The translations under genes and the position numbers were made by a program. Below are positions 33,424 to 43,554 of a DNA stretch of 45,366 nt, one piece after another; the first letter of the stretch is position 1; each line of letters opens with the position of its first letter. The notes beneath the pieces are model-generated. The model searched no databases. It was not told where the DNA came from and saw nothing but the letters and a program-made list of their open reading frames with translations. The stretch spans positions 1 through 45,366 of the forward strand of contig MU616756.1 in the NCBI GenBank assembly GCA_025201705.1, given 5' to 3'. The stretch is from Dissophora ornata (lineage: Eukaryota > Mortierellomycota > Mortierellomycetes > Mortierellales > Mortierellaceae).

Positions 33424-34248
33424 ATGGACAAGTCAAAGAAAGTTTGTGGTGTCTGCGAGACCGACCCTTCGAAGTACAAGTGCCCAACATGCACGCTGCC
33501 CTAGTGAGTGTCCCACCAGAACAAGTAAACACTTCAACTGAGCTATGCCAGAAAAAAAAACTAATCGCTGACTCTAACGAATCAACTCGGTTAACTTGAA
33601 CAGTTGCTCGCTAGTTTGCTACAAGAAACACAAAGGTATGGGCGCGTGGATCAGTATTACGGATGCAAGAACATACTGGAGTGCAGGGACGCATCGTACC
33701 TGGACGATTCTTTGATCGGCAGTTAACCTTGGTAAGCATTCTTCAATTTGATTTTAGAAACACCCTGCGAAAAACCAGCACCAATCCCTGAACCAGGTAA
33801 CAACCAACGAGAGTTTTTGATCCGCAAAAAACATACAAATGGGTTTCTTTTCATAAGTACCCTGAGCGATCAAGAGCCACAGTCCTGACAACCATGCCAT
33901 CCAATTGCAAAAAAAAAAAAAAAAACAGAAACTATTCCTGTACCACCGGTGAAGCAAGTGCCAGACTATCTCGTTGAAGAACCCGTAGCGCTACTCAACG
34001 ACGAACAATTAGACATGATCTCGCAGTCATCAGCAATCCAAGAGATGCTAAAGAACGATGGACTAAGGCGACTTGTCAGGATGATCGATAGCAGTGAGAA
34101 TCCAGAGTACTTGCTTGACAAGGCCAGGAAGGATGATCGGCACTTCATGGAGTTTTCAGATGAAATCCTGGCAGTTATCGCGAGAGAGCCTGGACAGTCA
34201 GGGACAGACCAGGTCTTGGAGGCGATGGGCATGGGTGAAAAGCCATGA
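33424..34248 (+). CDS. HIT1: HIT-type zinc finger protein, ZNHIT3/HIT1-like
   Basis: Probably assists box C/D snoRNP assembly, as yeast Hit1 and human ZNHIT3 do. Four exons join in phase: 33424-33503, 33604-33635, 33758-33796 and 33929-34248, giving 156 residues. The N-terminal finger is split over two exons: KVCGVCETDPSKYKCPTCTL, then PYCSLVCYKKHKETPCEKP, which supplies the seven Cys and one His of a zf-HIT. After a Pro-rich linker, the C-terminal helices (MLKNDGLRRLVRMIDSSEN, KDDRHFMEFSDEIL) match the ZNHIT3 helical domain. Exons 2 and 3 are only 32 and 39 nt. A run of 17 A precedes the last acceptor. Confidence 0.88.
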
Positions 34249-34432
34249 ACAGGTAGTTTGTCTTTTTTCTGTCAGCTGTATTATTGCATTATTCATCACA
34301 TCATCATTTCTGTATTCTACATATCCCGCGACTTGTAATAAAAAGACATTGGCATCATGAGAACTGTGTATGGGTAGCAACTGTCTTTTATATGAGGTTT
34401 CGCGGTTTTTTACTCTTCTCTTTCCCTATATA

Positions 34433-34972
34433 TTACAACGAAGGCATCTGCCTAACAACACGCCCTTCATTCTTGGCATGCTTGACAATCATTTCAAAGA
34501 CAGTGTCGCCCTTCCACCTCTCTGGAACCTCCTTCTTGCCCGTAACCCAGTAATAGATATCCCAGTCTGGCTCATCCATAAACTTGTCATATCTCCTGCA
34601 TTCGTCCAATGACATTGTCTTCAGGAACTCCTTTGAGAACGTTGACAACAACAAGTCGGTCTCGAGAATTCCACGCTTGCGGGATTGATATGTCAAACGG
34701 GCGCGAATCGTCTCCAGAGACTCGTTGGGGTCACGGGGCAAAGGCGGCAGGTTGGTGTAAGGGGTCTGGAAACCATCTGGGTCGATATCCCGAGCATCGT
34801 CGTGGTCGATAGCGCGGGATGGCTGTTCTGCAGAGGTCGAGCTAGGCTTTGTGGAGAACGAGCGCCAGGAGTAAATAGCGGCGGTCTGTCTCTTTGGGAC
34901 GAATGCAGAGGCTGTCCTGATGCCCGCTGCAGCGCGGAGTGTGGATCGGAGCATGAAGGAGGAGGGTGACAT
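34433..34972 (-). CDS. SDH5: succinate dehydrogenase assembly factor 2 (SDHAF2/Sdh5)
   Basis: Mitochondrial protein needed to attach FAD to the succinate dehydrogenase flavoprotein. Single exon; the start at 34972 (MSPSSFMLRSTLRAAAGIRT) gives 179 residues and an Arg/Ala/Ser-rich presequence; 34954 is also possible. The family core is present: RARLTYQSRKRGILETDLLL, FSKEFLKTMSLDECRRYDKF, then MDEPDWDIYYWVTGKKEVPE. The end VFEMIVKHAKN is normal. The gene converges with ZNHIT3 (about 184 bases between stops). Confidence 0.95.
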   Translation of the reverse strand: MSPSSFMLRSTLRAAAGIRTASAFVPKRQTAAIYSWRSFSTKPSSTSAEQPSRAIDHDDARDIDPDGFQTPYTNLPPLPRDPNESLETIRARLTYQSRKRGILETDLLLSTFSKEFLKTMSLDECRRYDKFMDEPDWDIYYWVTGKKEVPERWKGDTVFEMIVKHAKNEGRVVRQMPSL

Positions 34973-35617
34973 TTGATGCACGGTTGGAAATGGGTGGAAA
35001 ACGCGAGAGATCAGTTCATGGAGACGAAGTTGTAGGAGCAAACAGGGATGGAAAATGATTCGATCGTATGTGCTACTTGCTTGCCTAGGAAAAGCCACAA
35101 CAAATGAAATTCGTGTTCTGGAGGAGGAGGGCGTAGATCGAGCCTGGTTCCCTTGAAAAACGAAACAAAAAGGAAGCTAGACAATCTTTTTCTGCACAAG
35201 CATGGCGAAGCATGGCTCGACAAACCTTGAATCATGGCTGACCCCCCACTGTTTGCCACACAAGTCGCTCTCGTTTGAGTTTGGACGCATGCAGTCAGGT
35301 AGCCAAAAGAGAGTCTGGAGCGAAGGCGTATTTTTTTTTTTTTCAAGGGAACTGAGAAAGAGTGTGTCCAGTCTACTTCCAGTGTACATGTACTACAGTA
35401 GTCTACTGACATCAACTCAGATCTCAGCGTATGCAGCTGCGTGCGAAAATAAAAAAATCATTGATGCTCAGCCCGCCTCGTGGCAATCTGGTCTCGCGTG
35501 CTTTTCATACTTTTATTTTTTTTGGGGGGATCTTGTGCTCACCCTTTTTTTTTTCCGCTCCAATAATGCGCCTCCTTCCACAAACGCCGCATCGACTGCA
35601 TGCAGAAGTCATGGGTC

Positions 35618-35836
35618 TGCCCAGTGTTTGTGTTTTTGTGTTCGTGCGGGAAATAAAAAAAAAAAAAGAAGAGAGATATGCTTCCCGTTCATACAACTCC
35701 TTTTCGCTGTAAATAGACCGCATGGGGAAAAAAGAGCAGCGCCCATCCAGACACACTGTTTGTGTTTATGTAATGTAGCCAACAGGCGGAGAAGGATGGA
35801 GTATGACGGAATGTTCTTCCCGTTCATACAACTCTT
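35618..35836. repeat. diverged tandem duplication, period about 135 bp
   Basis: Two copies of GTGTTTGTGTTT(T/A)TGT, each followed by the exact 19-mer CTTCCCGTTCATACAACTC (near 35682 and 35817). Confidence 0.75.
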
Positions 35837-36209
35837 GAGTGTCGCTGAAGATCGCCCTTGCTCTGCAGGTTCTAGGCTTAGCGTGCAAGGCAACGGGAAG
35901 TCCGCCATGGATCGACTCTTGGCTGCAGGCATGAGCACAGACATGGCACGCATGCATGTCCTAGCAATTGGTCGGGGTCCCGCTTCGACGAGGCTGGCTG
36001 GGGGACCATGGATGTGGAAATATGTTCTAGACTGAGGGTGAAATATGGTAGCGCCGTTGAGGTTCAATGTCACCCATGCACAAAAAAAAAAGAAAAAAGA
36101 AAAGAAAAAAAAAGAATGAAAAAAAGCCATTCTTTGTGTGTAGTCTATCTCTCTACATCGAGTCATCGACATGGGCTTGCCCCCTCAGCAGATCTCTCTT
36201 GAATTCTTG

Positions 36210-36217
36210 TATAAATA
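36210..36217 (+). promoter_or_regulatory. TATA-like element
   Basis: TATAAATA precedes a pyrimidine-rich leader and a donor-like GTAAGT at 36332. It could start a transcript whose first intron runs to the phosphodiesterase coding exons; this is inference. Confidence 0.4.
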
Positions 36218-37596
36218 CAGCCCGCCCGCTTGACACCTCTCCGCGACAAACACCAAACTTCCCCCCTTTCATTCCACTCCACTCCTCTACAAGAAGGTGC
36301 GGTCCAATCTCCTAGCTATCGCGTGTCAACAGTAAGTGTGTATAACAATGTGCCAGACCTGTGTGTGGACTTTCAATACTCCCCTCTTCTACGTCTCATC
36401 CTCCCCCTTCCCCTTCATCTCCCCCTTAATCCCAACCATTTTGTGTCCCCAACCGCGTTCTTTCCAGGCACATCACAGCATTGTTTTGTTTCGTTTCATT
36501 TCTCGTACTCGCGATGACATGGCTCGTGTTCAGAATGCGTCGCGAGCGAAGCCAAGAGACAAATCATTGGTGGGGTGTGTGTGTCTCGATCTGTGCCACA
36601 TCTTCCGCGTTGTTTTTGTTTACTCTGCGCTCTGCGCGCTGCTTGCTGCTATTCCCGTGTTTCGCGCTGCAAAACCAACAAGCGCCTTTATCTTTTTTTA
36701 CTTTCTCGGTATCAACCCCGTGGTATCCCCCCATTGCTCCATTTTAACTTGCTGCATTGCTTTTGCGGTGTTTGCGAGCTTTTCCTGTGCCTCTGTGTGC
36801 TGGATGTGTGTTCCTCCTGCTTTGATAAGCACAAATTATGGTGGCTCGGGATTGTATTACCCATCGTGCATCGTGTTCCTGCATCTCACTCATGAGAGAC
36901 AGAGAGAATCTCATTTCCCTCGCGCCACAACCCCGCGGCGGGCTCAAAGACTCTCTTGGCATGGTCCCTATCGTTGGGGATGAAGATGTCTACAAGGGAA
37001 GGTATACCACATCGCCGTGCTGTAACGGCAGATCGAGCAGATGTGTCGAGGAGGGCGCGAGCGAGAGTGTGTGCATGCATGTGAGGGCAATTGGTGACTG
37101 ATTGATATGATCCAGGCCAGGCTCATTCATTGCCATCATCCTATTTCTCGTCTCGTTTTTTCTTTCGCTGTGTCTCTCCTTCCTTTCCTTTTGCTTTTCC
37201 TTTTCCTTTTGCTTTTCGCTGTCTTTGCTGTCCTCCCTACTCCTCCCTACTCCTCCCTACACCTCCTCTCCCCTCCCTCCGCCTCCCTTCACCCCCACCC
37301 TCCGACACACCCCGCCAGACCAAATCTCCGATTCACATCCACATCGCTTCTCTCTCCCTGTCCTCCTTGTCTGCCATAACCATCCTCGGTCCTCGCCGAC
37401 AGGTATTTCTTTGTGATGCAACAAGGCGCGGGCTTTCTTGTTCTCCATGCTGCATTTCGATATGGACTGCATGCACCAAGAAACACAGCCGAGGACTTGG
37501 ATCGTGAGGAGGAGGAGAAGCGAGCATAGGTGTTCATGAGCTGTTCTTTGTTCTTGCTAATACAAGTTCATACAAGCTCTGGCACTGGGAATCAAA

Positions 37597-37599
<3 letters not shown>

Positions 37600-37645
<46 letters not shown>
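37600..37645. repeat. poly-A tract of 46 bases
   Basis: An uninterrupted A run, followed by two copies of a GTGCATCAGA 10-mer. No coding meaning is evident. Confidence 0.95.
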
Positions 37646-37647
<2 letters not shown>

Positions 37648-37946
37648 AGCGTGCATCAGAGTGCATCAGAGTGGGGGCCACAACGCGATGAGGGATGGAC
37701 CTCATTCGGAAAGCGTCTGTGGGTCATTGTGGAGAAAGAAGACGCGATGGGAAAAAGAGCCGACGCTTTCTTTGCTTACTTGAGGCAATCTCTCCTCATT
37801 CCATCGCACTAACCCCATCCTCTCTCCTCTCTTCTGTCCAACAAACAGCCCTTGCCTGTCTCTTGTCTACCCACCCATTCACCCATTCGCCACCCCTCCT
37901 CGCTCAGTCCTCTCTTGACCACCACCACAACACACACCCCCATTCA

Positions 37947-38072
37947 ATGCTTGTCCTCCGACATTGTCGCCTGAGCTCCGAAGACCTCATCACATGCGAA
38001 CGAGTAAGTCCATCTCAAGTCTGCTGCATTGGCCAGCAGCTCTTTTTCTCTCTCTCCCTCTTTCTTTCTCTG

Positions 38073-38161
<89 letters not shown>

Positions 38162-41056
38162 TGGCATAAAGGTCGCAGTGCTCAGGTCACAAAGTGTTGG
38201 ACCTCGAGGAGCACACCTAAAGACAGCTGTGATGGTGCAATGATGCTTACTCTGCATATCATGCTTTTACCATCCGTCGTCATCGCACATTAGGCGCTGC
38301 TTAGGTTCACCGCCGGTCGGGCAAAGAAAGTAGACTTTGACTTTAACGTGTGGGACTATTCCGTGCCCGAGATCTATGGCTACATCCTAGGCATGTTTGA
38401 GGTGCTAGACCTAGTCGACTGCCTGGGGATCAACTCGGGCGAGCTGCTTGATTTCATTATTGATGTCGACCAGGGGTACCAGGCGACCTTCTATCATTCC
38501 TTCTACCACGCCGCCGATGTCACCGTTGTACTCTACCACATGCTCGAAGGGATGTGCGCCTCTCAGTACCTCTCCAAGCCCGACATGGCCGCCCTCTTGC
38601 TTGCCGGTCTTTGTCATGATATTGGCCATGTAAGCACCGAGATAAGAGGATCGGACATTCTATTTTGTCAACAACCAACCACACTTTGCTGACACACTGC
38701 TGCATGCGCGGGTGCTCTTTGTTTGTTGTTTTTTTGTATGTGTGCATAACAAACAATACATAGCCTGGACTCAACAACTTGTTCCAGATCAATGCCAAGA
38801 CGGAGCTCGTCAAGCAGCACGGAGAGGCATCTGTTCTGGAAAAATACTCTTGCTCGCTTGCAATGGACCTCGTCACGAAGCACTCCCTCTTCCGCAACAT
38901 TGCCCAATCTCCATCAGCACTCCTGCCCGAGGGACAGCCCGCAACTGACGCCTGTATGAGAGACGCCATGATCAAGGCTATTCTTGCCACGGATATGACA
39001 TTCCATTACGACATGCTCAACAATCTAAACAACCTCATCGAAGCAACAATCACCTCTGACTCGTCCAGCGCTTCTGACGATACTTCCGATTCGGATTGTG
39101 ATTCCTATGAGCAAGGAGCGGATTCCCTCGACGCTTCCTCGACAGTGACACCACCAACAACGCAATCGAAGGAATCGACAGAGAAAGACAATACTCCCGC
39201 CGCCAGTCCCCGGCCAAAGAAAGTTTCCATGGCGACCCCAATCAGCGCCTCAAAAGAGTTACCAAGGTTGGGCACAACGATGGACGCGACTCAGAAACAC
39301 AGCAGGAAGATTTCGGGCGATTGGGATTCGTCGCAGAGTTCGACGGATTCGGATTCAGTATCATCGTCACGTTGCATGGAAGCCAACACACTCACAGCAG
39401 CAGACTTCACACCAGAGCAGCGGCAAAACTTGTGCAACTGTCTGCTTCATGCAGCCGACATCTCGAATGCAGTCAAACCTTGGACTGTTTGCAAGCGATG
39501 GTCAGACCTGGTCGTGCAAGAGTTCTTCAGACAAGGTGATATCGAAAAGGCCCAGGGCCTACCGGTGTCTCCAAGTATGGACCGCGACGTAAACGATCAG
39601 CCGCAGATTTCATTAGGTTTCGGCGACTTTGTGGTCCAGCCCTACTTTGGAGCACTCGCTGACCTTTTACCGGCGGCCACCTCAGTGATGGATACACTTG
39701 CCAACAACCGTGAACAGTGGTTGGCACTCCAAGAGACGAGTCGACAGTTTAGGAACGACCCGTACCTTTCCGTGGATCCGTTGGAGGAACCAAGCATGTC
39801 AAGACGCCCTAGTTCTCCGGGACTACACCATTTAGCGTCCGGACGTCGCGTTTCTGGTATTTTTTTTTTTTTTTTTTTTTGTTGGTTCAGTTGTTGCAAG
39901 GCAGAGTTATTAAGTTTGCGCTAAATTGCTTTTCTTTGAAAATGTCACTGTACTTGTAGTTGCGGCCGGTGTGCTGGTGTTGGATGATGCAATGTTGTTT
40001 CGAGCACCATATCGTCGAACTCGACACTCGACGAATACGGAGGCTACAGCTCTACGGAGGATGAAGCGGTCCCTGTCAGGTCGGTCATTGTCGACGAGCA
40101 TGCAGAATCTGCATGCCCACAGCCAGCGGGCCAGTCAGTCCTCAGGCAAGACAGGGCTGGGGCATGAAATCTTGATTTCGACGCTGAAGCGTCAGGCGTC
40201 GTTAACGGAGAGGGACATGTCTTCATCTTCATACATGGCCCAGTACAGTCAAGTGGGCAACTTTGTGACGGACAGTACAGCATCGAAGAGTGCACAGTTA
40301 CCGCCAGCGACACAACCTCGACCATCGACGCCACAGGCCCCTGAACCACCTGTGACAAAGCCGGTCGAGCAAGGTAAACAGAGGAGCAGCACGATCAGCA
40401 GCGGAGGAGGAGGTTCGTTCCGCCAGAAGCGTTTAGCTAGTCTGCAGGTGGCAAGCCAGGTCCCGGAGAGCATTCGAAAGGAGTATGGTGATGGATATCC
40501 AGCCCTGAAGGATCAGTCAGCGGTTAGCACCGGATATATACCCAGCTCTGCTACCGACAACACATCCGCGCTTGCTGCACCAGCCGCCCCTCCACATGGC
40601 CAGTCCGCACCGCCCTCGGCACACGCGGGCAACCGAAGCAGTACCCCGGCTGTGATGATGAGCAAGATCAAGTATGACTGGCCACTCTCACCCACATTGC
40701 CCGAGATACCAACGACACCTCGATTTGGGCTGGGTCCGCTGGATGGCGCTGAAGCCAGCGGCCCACCAACAGACTCTCTAGCTTTGGCAGGAGGCTCAAA
40801 CACGATTCGTCCCTCGTTGTCGGCAACGGTAGTCAGGATGTCAGAGGTGTCCAAGGCGGGGGCGAGGGTATTGCCAGTGACGAGTGGATTGATATCTGGA
40901 TCGTCAAGTGCACCCGCTGTCCCAACGATCGGTGGTGCCAAGATAGACGATGTGCTGCCATCGGCCGATAAAAGAGCGGCGGCTTCGAAGAGCATCAAGT
41001 CGGCGGATGGAGCGGTGCAGATCACGACTGCAGGTGGCTCGCAGAAAAGGGCTTGA
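37947..41056 (+). CDS. PDE2: 3',5'-cyclic-nucleotide phosphodiesterase, class I
   Basis: Hydrolyses cAMP and/or cGMP. Exons 37947-38003, 38294-38629, 38764-39856 and 39960-41056 join in phase and give about 860 residues; upstream exons are possible. Metal and catalytic motifs are present: FYHSFYHAADV (usual YHN has Ser for Asn), GLCHDIGH spliced to PGLNN, ATDMTFHYDML, LLHAADISN, EFFRQGDIEK and the C-terminal GFGDFVVQPYFGAL. About 125 residues of Ser/Asp/Thr-rich sequence (about 220-345) are inserted between ATDMTFH and LLHAADIS. The tail (from about 496) is Ser/Pro-rich and disordered. The last junction spans a poly-T intron and is phase-consistent, but the frame just behind it is uncertain. 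Intron 1 carries a long (CT)n tract. Confidence 0.85.
38041..38160. repeat. (CT)n microsatellite in intron 1 of the phosphodiesterase gene
   Basis: Nearly pure CT dinucleotides over about 110 bases, just after the first coding exon. Confidence 0.95.
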
Positions 41057-41307
41057 GATGCGTTGCAATGTTGATATTGGCGCCGCGTTATATATCTCGA
41101 ATGTGTTTTGTATTAGCTGGCTAGTTGTTATTGCACGTTTGTTGTTTATAGTGTATCCCCGATGTATCTCGGTGCTTTTAGACCATTAAAGAAGAAGCCA
41201 GAGGGGCTTTCCTGTGTTCCTGTGTCGCCATAGTGGCTTTCCTGTGTCAGGACGACTGCAGGACATGTGGTGGCGGAGCCATGCATGCGATCCCCCTGTG
41301 CCACGCT

Positions 41308-41340
41308 CACGCTCACGTTCTCGTTCTCGCTCACGCTCCA
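41308..41340. repeat. (CTCACG)-type hexamer repeat in the SER3 promoter
   Basis: CTCACG, CTCACGTT and CTCGTT variants repeat five or six times about 120 bases ahead of the start codon. Confidence 0.7.
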
Positions 41341-41352
41341 TATACATACACC

Positions 41353-41360
41353 ATATAAAA
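41353..41360 (+). promoter_or_regulatory. TATA-like element of SER3
   Basis: ATATAAAA about 100 bases upstream of the ATG, followed by a CT-rich leader ending CCGACAGATTCACA before the start. Confidence 0.5.
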
Positions 41361-41455
41361 AAGCATAATTTTTTTCGGTCTTGCCTCTTTTCTCTCATCG
41401 CTCCTCTTTCGCTCATCCCATCGCTCTACCCTGCATCCCCCCCGACAGATTCACA

Positions 41456-43343
41456 ATGTCCTTTGCTCCCTCGTCGCCCCCTTCGACCGCCCAGGCTCCC
41501 TCGATCGCAAGAGTCATGCCCACCAACGTCTTGAACGGCCCCGCTGTCCCACAGGCAGCCATCCTCGTTTCCGATAGCGCCGCCGAGACTGGCGCTGAGA
41601 TCCCGAGGCGGGAACGCCAGGGCTCGTTTGGAGGCTCGTCCAAGGCAAAGATCCTTAGGCCCTTCAACACTGCCAACATCAAAATCCTGTTGCTCGAGAA
41701 CGTCAACGAGACTGCTGTGAACACTCTTCGTAGCCAGGGTTATCAGGTAAAGCACACAAAAAAAAAAGATTTTCGCAGTCGGTGCTGAAGAAAAGAGAAA
41801 TCGCCATCAAGGAATAGAGTGACTCACCATGCTTATCCCTTCTATTCATGGTTTGTCTGTCTTTCAACTCTCCCACCCACCCCTCATGATTTAGGTCGAG
41901 ACACACGCCAAAGCTCTTGCCGAGGATGTCTTGATTGAGAAGATCCGGGACGTGCACTGTGTCGGTATCCGCTCCAAGACCAAGCTGACCAAGAAGATCT
42001 TGGATGCGGCCGAGAAGCTGGGTGTGATCGGATGCTTCTGCATCGGTACTAACCAAGTTGATCTCGAGCACGCATCCCAGAAGGGCATTGCAGTCTTCAA
42101 CTCGCCCTTCTCCAACTCGAGATCCGTCGCAGAGCTCGTCATTGCAGAGATTGTGCTGCTGTCGAGGCAGCTGGGTTCTCGCAACATCGAGATGCATCAG
42201 GGTATCTGGTCCAAGGTCTCGGCGAACTGCTTTGAGATCCGTGGAAAAACTCTTGGTAAGTGAAGGCTCTGTCGAACACTGTCTGAGGTGGGGGAGAGAC
42301 ATGAGACATGCGCGGAAACTTCAATTGGGTCGAATCTTGGGGCTGAAGGGGGGTATAGAGGAGACATGGATTCGGATGGCCGCCAATATGGTGATCTCTG
42401 TGTAACCCGGTATCAGTTAATCAGGCAGTTCGTGCTATATCAGTTGTTGTGCAGAGCCTGGACCCTGCCTGCTGTCACGTACTCGGTTCATGTTTGCATC
42501 AAGAGTAGAGCCCTTGCGGGCACAAAAATACCACCATCTGACGATCTTTTACTTGGACCAATAGGAATTATTGGATATGGACACATTGGATCACAGCTGT
42601 CGGTCCTTGCAGAGTCAATGGGTATGCGCGTCTTCTTCCACGATGTCGTCCCTCTGATGCCTCTGGGTACCAGCAAGCAGGTCGCCTCTCTGGACGAGCT
42701 CCTTGAGATGTCTGACTTTGTGACTCTCCACGTCCCCGAGACCGAGGAGACCAAGAACATGATTGGCGAGCGAGAGCTCAACAAGATGAAGCAGGGATCA
42801 TTCTTGATCAATGCTTCCCGCGGCACTATCGTTCAGATCCCTGCCCTGGCCAGGGCTCTGCGCTCGGGACACTTGGGCGGCGCTGCTGTCGATGTCTTCC
42901 CCAAGGAGCCCGCTGCCAACGGCAAGTTCTTTGAGTCGGAGTTGGTAGGATGCCCCAACACGCTGTTGACGCCCCACATTGGAGGCTCGACCGAGGAGGC
43001 CCAGTCGATGATTGGTGTGGAGGTGTCCCAGGCACTGGTGAAGTTCATCAACAATGGTACCTCGATTGGTGCGGTCAACTTCCCAGAAGTTGATTTGCGT
43101 GCGATTCGTGATGAGGAGAACTCGATTCGTCTGTGCTACACGCATTCGAACGTTCCCGGAGTGTTGCGTCAGATCACAAACATCTTGGCTGACCACAATG
43201 TCGACAAGCAGTTCTCGGACTCGAAGGGCAAGATCGCGTATTTGATGGCGGATATCTCGGATGTGACGCCAGAGCAGATTCAGGACATTTACAGACGCGT
43301 CAGCGAGACGCCTACGAATATTGTCACCCGTATTCTGTACTAG
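41456..43343 (+). CDS. SER3: D-3-phosphoglycerate dehydrogenase
   Basis: First enzyme of serine biosynthesis: oxidises 3-phosphoglycerate with NAD. Exons 41456-41746, 41895-42255 and 42565-43343 join in phase, giving 476 residues, as in yeast Ser3/Ser33. A Ser/Ala-rich N-terminal extension of about 65 residues precedes IKILLLENVNETAV. The NAD site is GIIGYGHIGSQLSVLAESMG; the catalytic Arg lies in INASRGTIV, and the catalytic His in LTPHIGGSTEEAQ. A C-terminal ACT domain (HSNVPGVLRQITNILADHNV) is the usual serine-sensing module. Intron 2 (309 nt) has a fairly open sequence but splices in phase. It ends about 210 bases before the convergent CaMKK-like gene. Confidence 0.95.
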
Positions 43344-43554
43344 TTGGATCGGGGAAAGAGTTTCTTTAAAAAACAAGCATAAAATCATAAAATGAAGGTT
43401 TATTTCATGTGTATAGTCAGTCGCGTATTATAATTGATGAGAAGTATAGAAATGCTATGATCCGCCATGCTAGCGGATAGTCGTGCCAGGTCCCAAGTAG
43501 ATTCAGCCGGCGATGTTTAGAGTATTTGTTTCCTGTCTGGGGGCACTCTTCTTC

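Larger units (their letters stand above)
34973..37946. other. long intergenic region between SDHAF2 and the phosphodiesterase
   Basis: About 3 kb. A TATA-like element lies at 36210, a CT/CA-rich leader follows at about 36235-36300, and a donor-like sequence (CAACA followed by GTAAGTGTG) at 36328-36340 could end a non-coding leader exon. Very CT-rich sequence spans 37150-37380. A36+ poly-A lies at 37600-37645. The 277-codon plus-strand frame at 35202 is low-complexity and unsupported. Confidence 0.5.

Noticed and set aside
35202..36035. 277-codon plus-strand frame
   Set aside because: Rich in Phe/Lys homopolymers from T and A runs, no motif, and the duplicated FPFIQLL comes from a DNA-level tandem repeat.
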